Assembly: GCF_000768345.1 (NCBI RefSeq)
Contig: NZ_AVPS01000003.1
Location: 1 to 64,000, forward strand
Length of the DNA: 64,000 nucleotides
Source of the DNA: Lysobacter concretionis Ko07 = DSM 16239
Lineage (GTDB): Bacteria; Pseudomonadota; Gammaproteobacteria; Xanthomonadales; Xanthomonadaceae
Reading direction: 5' to 3'
Of this stretch, positions 1 to 7,880 are shown piece after piece (the stretch's first letter is position 1; each line of letters opens with the position of its first letter). The translations under genes were made by a program, and so were the position numbers. The notes beneath the pieces were generated by a model that saw only the letters and a program-made list of their open reading frames with translations, searched no databases and was not told the DNA's origin.

Positions 1-23
1 GACTTCAACCGGCCCGGCGTCGA

Positions 24-2636
24 TCAGTAACGCAGACGCAGGGTGGCGCCGTAGGTTCTCGGTGCGCCGAGGAACGCGTTCCACGAACCCGCCTGGATCG
101 GGGCGTCGATGCCTACCTGCTTGTAGGTCTCGTTGGTCAGGTTCTGGGCCCAGAGCTCGACCATCCAGCGGCGATCCTTGCTGCCGAAGCCCACCCGGGC
201 ATTCAACAGTGTGTAGGCGTCCTGCATCTTCTCCGGATCGAGGTCGGACCCGGTGTTGTATTTGGACATGTACTTGCCGCCGATATTGAACCGCCCCAAC
301 AGTTCGGAGCCGACATCCCACTCGTAGGTCACCGAGGCATTGCCCGACCACCTCGGCGCAAAGCTCATCTGGTTGCCGGGCAACAGCTTCAGATCGGCAT
401 CGGGCAGCACGTCATCGCCGTACTCGGTCTGCGCGTAGGTCACGCCGCCCTGCACCATCAGTCCTGCCACCGCGGGCTGCCACATGACGTCGGCCTCGAA
501 ACCCTGGGAAACCACTTCAGGAATCGAGCGCACCACGAAACTGGTGCCCAGGAAGCTGTTGAGCTGGAAGTCCTCGTACTTCTGGTAGAACAGCGCGGTA
601 TTGAACAGCAGGTTGCCGCCCATCCAGGTGGTCTTCAGGCCCAACTCGTAGCTGTCGACGAACTCGCCCGGGAACGAGGTGTCGTCCACCGGGGTGATGC
701 CTTGCACGTCACTGGACAGGCCGGTAAGCGACTGCACCCGATCGAGGTTGAAGCCCCCGGCCTTGTAACCACGGGCCGCCGAGGCGTAGGTCATCAGCTC
801 ATCGGACCAGTCGTAGGCGAGCTTGAACGTGCCGGACCATTCCTTTTCGGTACGCACCTGCGAGACGTCGCGGCCGTCGTGGGCGATGTTGGCCCACGGC
901 AGGCACATGTAGCCGGCCACGCTGGGCGCCACCGCCGGAACCAGCCCGGCCAGCAGTTGCTGCTGCAACGCGGGCGGCAGGCTGGCAAAGCCGTTGATCC
1001 GCGCCGCCAGCGCGCCACCGACGCGTGCGGCGGGGTTGCTCAGCGCCGATCCGCACGCCGCGCCGCCATTGGGGTTGTCGTACAGCGTGTGCAGGGTTTT
1101 CTTCTCGTGGGTGTAACGCGCGCCGACGGTGATGGCGAACGCATCGGTGGCGTGGAAGGTGTTGTTGGTGAAGATCGCCGTGCTGCGCGCATTCTGTTTG
1201 TGGCGATCCAGCGAGGCCAGGCCGGTGTAGTTGGTGCCGAAAGGCAGCCCGCTGACCTGCGAGAGGAAGGTTGCCGGATTGGACTGGTTCACTGTCAGCC
1301 CCAGTGGCGCCAGTTGCGCGGCGATGCCGGCCAGCACCTGGCTGCCGACCAAGGTCGACAGGTAGGGCTCGTAGGCGGGGCCGAAGCGGTAGGAATCGTT
1401 CCGATTCAGATCCTCATCGGAATAGAACAAGCCGACCATCCAGTCGACCCGATCGCTCGCACCGGTCAACCGGAGCTCCTGGCTGAAGGTCTCGAAATGG
1501 GTCAGGGATTCATCGGCATCGGGCGCGCGGTAGAGGATGTCGGCAGCGCTGTAATCGAAGTCCAGCCCGTTGATCGCCTTCCAGTCACGGACTGCGGTGA
1601 CCGAGTTGAGCGTGGCGCCACCGGCCCACGGCGTCTCCCAGTCGATATTCATCGCCACGCCCTTGTCCTTCAGGTCCTGCGTTGTCGGGCGATTGCTGTA
1701 GGCCAGGCGACGGTCCAGGTCGACCGCCGGGATGATGCCTTCGCCGCCCGGCGTCAAGGCGTTGATGATCGCGGCGGTCGGGCCGCGATGGGTGGTGACG
1801 GTGACGCAGCAGTTTTCCTCACGGCTGCTGAAATCACCGACGAAATTGACCGACAGGGTGTCGGTCGGCTCCAACAGCAGTTGGCCGCGGAAGGAGTGGT
1901 AGTTCTGGTCGCCATCGTCGGTTTCCGTCCGGGGGCCCCCGCCCACGCGGACATTGTCGACCCCGTCGCGCTTGCGTTTGGTGGCGAAGACCCGGAACGC
2001 GGCGTTCTCACCAAGCGCGTCGTTGTAGGCTCCCGAGACGCCGAACAGGCCGTAGTTGCCGGCCGTGACCTCTGCTTCGGCGCTCTGGGTGTAGCTGGGC
2101 TTGCGGGTGATGACGTTGATCACGCCCGCCGAGGTGTTCTTGCCGAACACGGTGCCCTGCGGGCCCTTGAGCACCTCGATGCGCTCCACCTCGCCCAGAT
2201 CGCCGAAGCCGACGCTGTTGCGCGAGCGGTAGACGCCGTCGATCACCACGCCGACCGACGACTCCAGGCCCGCGTTGTCGCCGACGGTGCCGATGCCACG
2301 GATGCGCGCGGTGGTCTGCGCCGCGCTCTGGGTGCTGGTGACCGTGAGGCCGGGGACCAGCACCTGCATGTCCTTGATGTCATGCACGCCGGTGTCCTGC
2401 AGCAACTGCTCGTCGAGCACGTTGATCACGATCGGCACATCCTGCAGGGCCTCCTCGCGCTTCTGCGCGGTGACCGTCAGGCTGGACAGCGTGGTGGTGC
2501 GCTCGTTTTCCGCAGGCGTCGTCGACGCCGATGTCTGCGAAGCGTCCTGCGCCATGACCGGCGCGACGCTCAACGTGGCCAACGCAACCATTACCGCCGA
2601 TGCAAGCAACGTACGTGCAGGCTTTGCAATTCCCAT
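24..2636 (-). CDS. TonB-dependent outer-membrane receptor
   Basis: This 870-residue protein is a TonB-dependent receptor, an outer-membrane beta-barrel that imports a siderophore or other large ligand using energy from TonB/ExbBD. The N-terminus has a signal peptide (hydrophobic stretch ending near VMAQDA). A TonB-box-like segment (LSSLTVTAQKR) follows, then a plug domain (DVPIVINVLDEQLLQDTGV) and a long barrel region. The last residues (LRLRY) end in an aromatic residue, as usual for barrel insertion. I chose the ATG at 2636 because a GGGAGGGG ribosome site sits just upstream; an in-frame TTG five codons earlier overlaps that site. The ligand cannot be read from the sequence. The gene is divergent from the mutS remnant, and the spacer carries a perfect inverted repeat. 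Confidence 0.93.
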   Translation of the reverse strand: MGIAKPARTLLASAVMVALATLSVAPVMAQDASQTSASTTPAENERTTTLSSLTVTAQKREEALQDVPIVINVLDEQLLQDTGVHDIKDMQVLVPGLTVTSTQSAAQTTARIRGIGTVGDNAGLESSVGVVIDGVYRSRNSVGFGDLGEVERIEVLKGPQGTVFGKNTSAGVINVITRKPSYTQSAEAEVTAGNYGLFGVSGAYNDALGENAAFRVFATKRKRDGVDNVRVGGGPRTETDDGDQNYHSFRGQLLLEPTDTLSVNFVGDFSSREENCCVTVTTHRGPTAAIINALTPGGEGIIPAVDLDRRLAYSNRPTTQDLKDKGVAMNIDWETPWAGGATLNSVTAVRDWKAINGLDFDYSAADILYRAPDADESLTHFETFSQELRLTGASDRVDWMVGLFYSDEDLNRNDSYRFGPAYEPYLSTLVGSQVLAGIAAQLAPLGLTVNQSNPATFLSQVSGLPFGTNYTGLASLDRHKQNARSTAIFTNNTFHATDAFAITVGARYTHEKKTLHTLYDNPNGGAACGSALSNPAARVGGALAARINGFASLPPALQQQLLAGLVPAVAPSVAGYMCLPWANIAHDGRDVSQVRTEKEWSGTFKLAYDWSDELMTYASAARGYKAGGFNLDRVQSLTGLSSDVQGITPVDDTSFPGEFVDSYELGLKTTWMGGNLLFNTALFYQKYEDFQLNSFLGTSFVVRSIPEVVSQGFEADVMWQPAVAGLMVQGGVTYAQTEYGDDVLPDADLKLLPGNQMSFAPRWSGNASVTYEWDVGSELLGRFNIGGKYMSKYNTGSDLDPEKMQDAYTLLNARVGFGSKDRRWMVELWAQNLTNETYKQVGIDAPIQAGSWNAFLGAPRTYGATLRLRY

Positions 2637-2778
2637 GGTGTCCCCTCCCAAGTGGCAATCAGATCAAGCGCTCGCCATGTCGATGGCGGCAATGGACGGG
2701 CTTCCCTTGCCACTGGCCGACGTGGGGGACTTCGGCCGGTGGCGACGTTGAGGGCAACCCGTTGACGGAACGTAGCAT

Positions 2779-2797
2779 GTTCCATACGCGATGGAAC
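2779..2797. promoter_or_regulatory. Inverted repeat upstream of the TonB receptor
   Basis: GTTCCAT and ATGGAAC form a perfect 7-bp inverted repeat around a 5-base centre (ACGCG). A partly overlapping GGAAC/GTTCC pair starts at 2767. The repeat lies in the divergent spacer between the receptor gene and the original mutS start, where an operator would be expected. No specific regulator is identified. Confidence 0.35.
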
Positions 2798-2903
2798 TGT
2801 GCCCGCCGGAACCGGGATGTCGACAGGCGGCTGGCATACTTGCCGATCCTTGGCGGGCCGCCTTGACTGCCCGTCAGACCCCACCCCCAGACCGTTGAAT
2901 TCC

Positions 2904-2999
2904 GTGCCCAATACGAACACCGCAGCCGCCCTGAACGTCGATGCCCATACACCGTTGATGAAGCATTACTTCGGCGTTCCACGGGAAACACTTATTTAA
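2904..2999 (+). pseudogene. mutS: mutS 5' remnant cut off by the integrated element
   Basis: The reading frame from GTG at 2904 gives about 14 variable residues, then DAHTPLMKHYF, and stops at 2997-2999 after only 31 codons. HTPLM followed by an aromatic-rich stretch is the start of the MutS N-terminal domain (E. coli reads DAHTPMMQQY). The rest of the gene resumes 25 kb away at 27963. This is therefore the original chromosomal mutS start, separated from its body by the mobile element. The residues after HTPLM are probably supplied by the element and only resemble mutS. It cannot make a working protein. Confidence 0.85.
2946..2960 (+). other. Probable attL region (mutS HTPLM codons)
   Basis: These five codons encode HTPLM of mutS and are repeated in diverged form at 27963-27977 (11 of 15 bases identical). 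The crossover that inserted the element most likely lies in or next to this segment, since mutS homology is interrupted here and resumes there. The exact core cannot be fixed without an empty-site sequence. Confidence 0.55.
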
Positions 3000-3312
3000 G
3001 GCCTTTTCTGGCCTCTTCTTCTTACAGAAATATCATGGAGCTACACGGGAGCAGCAGAATTCGACTCCCATTTGTCCACACTCCGAGCTACTTTTTCGCC
3101 CCGTTTTGAGGGTCTTTTTGGCAGTGATTCCGCTCAAAACGCCCCCTCTGAAAGCCCGCGTTGGCACCTGCAAATTGACGCCGCCGACGCACGCGCAAAA
3201 CGCCTCGCGCTCTGCACAAATATTTCCATGAAAGATGCGGGCCAGCTGCGCGCCATTCGCATCCGCTTCGCGAGCGCTGGCTAAGAGGTCGGCTGAACCT
3301 TATCGTCGCCTG
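3000..3312. other. Gene-free left end of the element
   Basis: No credible coding region is visible in these 313 bases. They hold the left copy of the terminal repeat pair and the leader of the Abi_C gene. The reverse-strand frame across 3088-3648 is a shadow of the Abi_C gene. Confidence 0.5.
3037..3083 (+). repeat. Left-end copy of terminal repeat pair
   Basis: GGAGCTACA at 3037-3045 and TGTCCACACTC at 3073-3083 occur here in the same order and with almost the same spacing (36 versus 35 bases) as at 27837-27882 near the right end. The sequence between them is not conserved. A further GAGCTAC lies at 3085-3091. The positions suggest integrase or excisionase binding sites, or part of the attachment region. 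Confidence 0.5.
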
Positions 3313-4071
3313 ATGAACCTTCCCTTCTCTTCCTTCGGCCCGCCCCTTTCGGGCAAGACTCTGCTCGCTCTCGGCGAAGCCGCAGAGGCGCAATTCGACT
3401 CGACGGACTGGACCAAGTTCGCCTACGAAGTCGACGAGGCGAACCTCATCTGCAACCACCCTCGCCTGCTGCGCTCCCTCAGTTTCGGCGACACCGACTA
3501 TGGCGAGTGCGTGCTTCAGGTTGTGAGGCATCTCCAGAACAATCGCCCCAGCGCCTTGGGCGCTCTCGCCCAACGCCCGAAGATCCGCACCTGGATCGAA
3601 GAGAACGCCCCCGACGCCGCCCTGGAACTTGGCCTGGGCCAGGCGCACGTCGTTGGGCCGTTGAGAACCCTGAGTAGCTCAGAGGTTGTCGATCGCGCCC
3701 TTAAGGACGCGGACCACCTCCTCCATACCCGCGGACCCGTCAGTTGCGTAGATCGCCTGCATACCGCCTTGCACGGCTACCTCCGGGATCTATGTGGCAA
3801 GGCCGGCCTTACCTTCGCGCCTGATGCATCGCTGACCACGCTCTTCAAGCTACTCCGCACTGAGCATCCGAGCTTCAAGAACCTTGGCCCACAAGATCAG
3901 GAAATGGCGCGGGTGCTCGGGTCAATGGCGGCCACCGTGGATGCGTTGAACACCCTGCGCAATCGGGCATCGGTGGCACATCCCAACGAAGCACTCCTAG
4001 GCGAGCCCGAGGCGATGCTGATGGTCAACATCACCCGCTCCCTCTTCCACTATCTGGAAGCGAAGACCTGA
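3313..4071 (+). CDS. Abi_C-type (HEPN-like) abortive-infection protein
   Basis: This 252-residue protein has a C-terminal region like the abortive-infection C-terminal (Abi_C) family. Near residues 145-165 is a helix of the form VDRLHTALHGYLRDLC. At residues 216-223 is RNRASVAH, which contains an R-x4-H motif typical of HEPN RNases. The N-terminal ~130 residues are not recognised. Such proteins are thought to cleave RNA after phage infection; here that is inference. The start is uncertain: ATG 3313 begins the compact protein but has no clear ribosome site, and an in-frame start lies at 3235. It is the first gene inside the left end and is separate from the next operon. Confidence 0.65.
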   Translation: MNLPFSSFGPPLSGKTLLALGEAAEAQFDSTDWTKFAYEVDEANLICNHPRLLRSLSFGDTDYGECVLQVVRHLQNNRPSALGALAQRPKIRTWIEENAPDAALELGLGQAHVVGPLRTLSSSEVVDRALKDADHLLHTRGPVSCVDRLHTALHGYLRDLCGKAGLTFAPDASLTTLFKLLRTEHPSFKNLGPQDQEMARVLGSMAATVDALNTLRNRASVAHPNEALLGEPEAMLMVNITRSLFHYLEAKT

Positions 4072-4124
4072 TGACACTGGCGGCGGGGCCGTCGCACGAC
4101 GTCAGTCTCGCCAGGCAATGAGAC

Positions 4125-4175
4125 TTTACATTTTTTCATATTAGCCATTTTAATATTTGACATAGCTCGCAACCG
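4125..4175 (+). promoter_or_regulatory. Candidate promoter of the QueC-like operon
   Basis: An AT-rich tract stands out in GC-rich surroundings. TTGACA at 4157-4162 could be a -35 box, with a weak -10 (TAGCCT, 4181-4186) 18 bases on. An alternative TTTACA lies at about 4125. A strong AGGAGG ribosome site precedes the ATG at 4209. The assignment is by eye. Confidence 0.4.
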
Positions 4176-4208
4176 TGACGTAGCCTCTGTCCTCACAGGA
4201 GGCTATAC

Positions 4209-4811
4209 ATGGCCGAGAACGAAGTTCTGGATTTCGGGCACCACCAACGGTGGAAGCTCAGCAGGCGTGTGCTGCGGGACTCTGCGAGCACGTTCTCGGA
4301 GTTCGTCGAAGTCGCCGATGACGAATGCCGGGAGGCCGTCAGGAGACTGCCCGCCGCCCTCCGCAAGGGTCCTCCGCTACTCATCCTTCTCAGGGCTCTA
4401 CGGGCCTCCGTCACGGGATTGCAGGAAGTAGTTGCCGCGTTCACCGAGAAGCGGTTGGCGAACGTGGTGATCGCGGCGGCCAAGTGCAACCCAAATGGCC
4501 ATCCTCACTCGGTTGCCAAGACCGCGGCCGAGACGATGGTTGAAATGCTGGTCGATCAGATCTCAGCGCGAGCCATGAAGGAGAAGCGCTTCTGCTCGCC
4601 CGAGGAGCAGACGGCTCTGCGTGGGGCATTGACCAGCAAGTTCGCGCCTTACATCGCTCCCATATGCGAAACGATTGAGTCCTCGCTTCGTGGCACGCCT
4701 ATCAAGCAAGTCAAGACTCTCACTGCGCGGGCACGCCGTATGCGCCCGACGGAAGTAGCCAGGATGTCGCTGGTCTCGGTGCCGCCTCAGGAGCGCCCCC
4801 GTGCCCACTGA
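4209..4811 (+). CDS. Unknown protein, first gene of the QueC-like operon
   Basis: I do not recognise this 200-residue protein. It starts MAENEVLDFGHHQRW, with AGGAGG six bases before the ATG. It appears soluble and mostly helical, with no signal peptide or membrane segment. The C-terminus (residues ~165-200) is rich in Arg, Thr and Pro and may be flexible. Its 3' end overlaps the QueC-like gene by 11 bases, so the two are probably translationally coupled and may act together. In Qat systems a QueC-like protein works with a QatB partner of similar size, so an equivalent role is possible, but I see no sequence evidence for homology. Confidence 0.75.
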   Translation: MAENEVLDFGHHQRWKLSRRVLRDSASTFSEFVEVADDECREAVRRLPAALRKGPPLLILLRALRASVTGLQEVVAAFTEKRLANVVIAAAKCNPNGHPHSVAKTAAETMVEMLVDQISARAMKEKRFCSPEEQTALRGALTSKFAPYIAPICETIESSLRGTPIKQVKTLTARARRMRPTEVARMSLVSVPPQERPRAH

Positions 4812-6126
4812 CCTCTCTTCCATTGTCGTGCGCTACGAGCCTGGTCGAGTCGCGCTCAGTGGTGCGGTCGAACAAGACGTGACGATCACGGCCCAGAGCA
4901 TGCTCAATCATTTGCTCGAGACGGCCAGCCAGCGCTCCATAGACCTGGTGGCGATTGCCACGGGCATTTATGCCATCGATCGCGCTTGCAAGCGGAAGCT
5001 GACTCGCCACAACGAGTGCGGCGTGCGCACGCTTCGAGTGGTGTTCGAAGTGTCTGATCTTGCCTTCTGGCAGCAACCGGACATCGTCGAACAGCTGACG
5101 GACATCCTCTGCGTGCTCAGTGGCGATACGTGGCTCGTTTCGTTCGCCAAGCGAAGCGAGCCGCATCAAACGACGGCCGTGCAACGGTCGCTTGACCTCC
5201 AGCAGCCGTTGCCTACGCGAGTGGCGCTATACAGCGGTGGCCTCGACTCCGCGGCTGGACTGGCCAACCAGCTAGTTGCCAATGACCAGACCTACATGCT
5301 TCTAACCGTTGGGCACCACGTGGCCGTCCGTTCGAAGTGCCTGGACCAGGTGAAGAAGTTGCGCCAGATTTTGCGCACGCCGATGCTGCACCATGCCTCC
5401 TTTATGGTGCGCTTTGACGGTGGCGTTGCCGGCAAGATGAAGTCCCAAGAGAAGAGCCAGCGGGCACGCGGCTTCCTCTTCTGTGCAGCTGCTGCCCTAC
5501 TGGCCGATGCCTGTGATATCGAAGACATCGAACTGTTTGAGAATGGCGTTGGCGCGATCAATCTCCCGCTTACCGAAGGTGGCCTGACCGACGGCCTTTC
5601 TACGCGGGGCGCACACCCGGGCTTTCTGGCGAAGATGGGGGCTCTTGTCAGCGCAGTCCTGGAAACCCCACTTCGGTTCTCACTGCCCTTCCTCAGCGCC
5701 ACGAAAGCGGAAATGGTGCAACCCTTGGTGGCCCGTCCGCTCCTAGCCGAGTGGCTGCAGCAGTCGTGTTCGTGCATCCATACCTCTTTGCGAGTCCGCG
5801 GCAAGCGTCATTGCGGGCACTGCCCAGCGTGTATTGAGAGGCGGCAAGCCTTTCGTGGTGGCGGCATCGAAGAGGGCGCCAAGGATTACGAAGTTGACCT
5901 GTTTTCCGGCGGGGTGCCCAAGGACTTCGCCTATTTCATGTCCTACCTGGAAAACGCCCGCTGGTGGTCGACTGGCCATGCGCGCGTGAAAAGTCGCCTG
6001 GCGCGGCATTGCATCCTGACCGACAGCACGCACGTGCCCATCGATCAGATCGAAAGCATGCTCGTGCGGCATGCGAACGAGTCGCTACTTACTTACGGGG
6101 GCGTCGAGCTCCTCGAGGCTGCATAA
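4801..6126 (+). CDS. QueC-like PP-loop ATP-dependent enzyme (defence-associated type)
   Basis: This 441-residue protein has an unrecognised N-terminal part (~1-138) and then a PP-loop ATP pyrophosphatase domain beginning VALYSGGLDSAAGL (SGGLDS at 145-150). C323, C325, C338, C341 and C344 (CSC, then CGHCPAC) form a QueC-like zinc site. QueC makes 7-cyano-7-deazaguanine, but this protein is nearly twice QueC's usual length. No other queuosine gene is nearby, and its neighbours are defence or toxin-type genes. QueC-like proteins are known in Qat and in type IV CBASS antiphage systems; here the other members of those systems (QatA ATPase, QatD TatD-like, CD-NTase) are absent. The substrate is therefore unknown. 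It overlaps the upstream gene and is followed 30 bases later by the XRE/ImmA gene. Confidence 0.8.
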   Translation: MPTDLSSIVVRYEPGRVALSGAVEQDVTITAQSMLNHLLETASQRSIDLVAIATGIYAIDRACKRKLTRHNECGVRTLRVVFEVSDLAFWQQPDIVEQLTDILCVLSGDTWLVSFAKRSEPHQTTAVQRSLDLQQPLPTRVALYSGGLDSAAGLANQLVANDQTYMLLTVGHHVAVRSKCLDQVKKLRQILRTPMLHHASFMVRFDGGVAGKMKSQEKSQRARGFLFCAAAALLADACDIEDIELFENGVGAINLPLTEGGLTDGLSTRGAHPGFLAKMGALVSAVLETPLRFSLPFLSATKAEMVQPLVARPLLAEWLQQSCSCIHTSLRVRGKRHCGHCPACIERRQAFRGGGIEEGAKDYEVDLFSGGVPKDFAYFMSYLENARWWSTGHARVKSRLARHCILTDSTHVPIDQIESMLVRHANESLLTYGGVELLEAA

Positions 6127-6156
6127 GCCTCCGCCCCGCCTTGAACTGGAACGCCC

Positions 6157-7347
6157 ATGAACGCACTCGTCCAACGGCTCATTGCAGCCAGAAAATCCGC
6201 AGGGGTATCCCAAGCCTCTGCAGCTGAGCACTTGAACATCAGCCGGCCAACCTTCATCGCCATCGAAAAGGGCTCGCGCGATGTCAAGCCAGAAGAACTA
6301 GTCGCTCTCGCAGGCCTGTATCACACGTCACTCAACCGCCTGATGCGACAGAGCGCCCCTCCCACCGAGGTCGCGCCACATCTTCGCGCAGTGGTCGAGC
6401 GCCAAGGCGAGGATGCAGGGCTTGAAGCTGCCGTGGCCAAGCTCAGCGAGTTCGTCGATGACTACATGTTCCTGCGCGACAAGGTGCAGGGCTATGTCAT
6501 GCCTGTCCCGCCCGCCCAGCCGGCCCGCTCGCCCATCCCTGTAGAGCGTTTCGCCGAGATCTGTGCCGCAAAGCAGCGAGAAGAGCTCGGATTTGGCGAT
6601 CGAGAGCCGGTGAGCTCCCTGCGCAAGACGCTTGATGAGAAGGGCGTGCATGTCTTCATCGACGGCTTGGACTCAAAGCTCGCCGGGCTCTATGCGTATA
6701 TCGAGAACTTCGGTTACTGCATCCTCGTCAATCGCAAGCACCCCCAAGCCAGGCGCCGATGGACGATTGCCCACGAGTATGGGCATTTCCTGTTCGACCG
6801 CGACCGCCGCGGCGTCGACTTCGTCCAGCCGATGAAGCGCAAGCCGGAGAACGAGCGCTTCGCAGATGCCTTTGCCATGCACTTCCTGATGCCCGGGGAT
6901 GGCGTGCAGCGGCGCTTCCACGACACCTATCAGCAGAAGGGCGACGTCAATGTCGGCGACGTCCTTCGGATCGCGGACTACTACGGTGTGTCCCTGATGG
7001 CGATGGTGCTGCGTTTGGAGTCCTTGGGACTGGTGAAGAGGGGAAGCTGGGACGCCATCAAGGACTCAGGAGCTCGCGTCCAGGATATTCGCGCCGCCTC
7101 TGGAGTGGAGGAAGTCGAAGTCAAGGACTCCGCGGAGATATTCCCTGACCGGTATCTCATCCTCGCGGTTGAGGCTTGGTCGTCCCAAGCAATCACGACC
7201 AGCCAGTTTGCAAAGCTAATCCGAAAGCCCATCATCGAAGCCAGAGACTTTGGCCAGAAGCTTTCCCAACAAACTGACGGCATGCAGTCCGTCATCAACC
7301 TGAGGCTGGGGGATTCATTGGTTCACAAGGAGCAACCGCGCGCATGA
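6157..7347 (+). CDS. XRE-family regulator with ImmA/IrrE metallopeptidase domain
   Basis: This 396-residue fusion has an N-terminal Cro/C1-type helix-turn-helix (residues ~7-62, VSQASAAEHLNISRPTFIAI). An ImmA/IrrE zinc-peptidase domain follows, with HEYGH at 206-210 and downstream FADAFAMHFLMP, which supplies the usual third-ligand region. Proteins of this family commonly sense a signal and cleave a repressor or control a partner toxin. The next gene, a PIN-like nuclease, overlaps its stop codon (ATGA at 7344-7347). The pair therefore looks like a toxin-antitoxin-type module in which this protein is the regulator. It lies 30 bases behind the QueC-like gene on the same strand, so the four genes are probably one operon. 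Confidence 0.87.
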   Translation: MNALVQRLIAARKSAGVSQASAAEHLNISRPTFIAIEKGSRDVKPEELVALAGLYHTSLNRLMRQSAPPTEVAPHLRAVVERQGEDAGLEAAVAKLSEFVDDYMFLRDKVQGYVMPVPPAQPARSPIPVERFAEICAAKQREELGFGDREPVSSLRKTLDEKGVHVFIDGLDSKLAGLYAYIENFGYCILVNRKHPQARRRWTIAHEYGHFLFDRDRRGVDFVQPMKRKPENERFADAFAMHFLMPGDGVQRRFHDTYQQKGDVNVGDVLRIADYYGVSLMAMVLRLESLGLVKRGSWDAIKDSGARVQDIRAASGVEEVEVKDSAEIFPDRYLILAVEAWSSQAITTSQFAKLIRKPIIEARDFGQKLSQQTDGMQSVINLRLGDSLVHKEQPRA

Positions 7348-7880
7348 CGCATTACTGCTTGGATGCTTGCTCCCTCATCAATCTGTTTTGTGGATGGGGC
7401 GGGATCCAGGAGCTCCATGCATTCGGCGACTCTTGGTCGACCTCTCGGACAGCACTTTCCGAGTTCACCGAGGTTCGCGAGTGGTGCCAAGATGGCTCGA
7501 TCGTCAGGCGCCCGATCGATGGGGCCGCCATTTGCGATGGCTCACCGTTAGCTGTGCACGTCGCCACAGGGGACGATGAACTTGCCACGCTTTCGCGCCT
7601 CACCATGGCCGTAGACGATGGCGAGGCGGAATGCTTAGCCATTGCCAAGCATCGCGGGCTGATCCTCGTGTCAGATGATGGGTTGGCGGTTGTCCATGCC
7701 GCCAACGAAGGCGTTCCCGCCGTATCTTCAATCCAGCTCCTGGCCGAGTGGTCTAGTCTGGATGCGTCGCGCAAACCACGCCTTGGCGAGATTGCGCGAC
7801 GGGTCGAACTGTTGGCACGTTATATCCCACCCCCACAGAGCCCACATCGAGCGTGGTGGGATACGCTGCGCGCTCCGTAG
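7344..7880 (+). CDS. PIN-like nuclease, probable toxin partner of XRE/ImmA
   Basis: This 178-residue protein has the spaced acidic residues of a PIN-domain RNase. D7 sits in YCLDACSLIN, E40 in LSEFTEV, D92 and E94 in DDGEAECLAIA, and D111/D112 in LVSDDGLA. PIN proteins are metal-dependent ribonucleases, often toxins. Its ATG overlaps the stop of the XRE/ImmA gene by four bases, so it is translationally coupled to it. A PIN-like toxin after an XRE-peptidase is a known arrangement. Linkage to a QueC-like gene is the less usual part. It is the last gene of the operon. Confidence 0.8.
   Translation: MTHYCLDACSLINLFCGWGGIQELHAFGDSWSTSRTALSEFTEVREWCQDGSIVRRPIDGAAICDGSPLAVHVATGDDELATLSRLTMAVDDGEAECLAIAKHRGLILVSDDGLAVVHAANEGVPAVSSIQLLAEWSSLDASRKPRLGEIARRVELLARYIPPPQSPHRAWWDTLRAP

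Noticed and set aside
702-2765. 687-codon frame opposite the TonB receptor
   Set aside because: It is an antisense shadow of the receptor with no family features.
4801-6126. Genuine queuosine gene queC
   Set aside because: The protein is nearly twice QueC length and has no queD/queE/queF nearby; neighbours are defence or toxin-type.
4209-7880. Complete Qat or type IV CBASS system
   Set aside because: No QatA-like ATPase, TatD-like QatD or CD-NTase is visible around the QueC-like gene.
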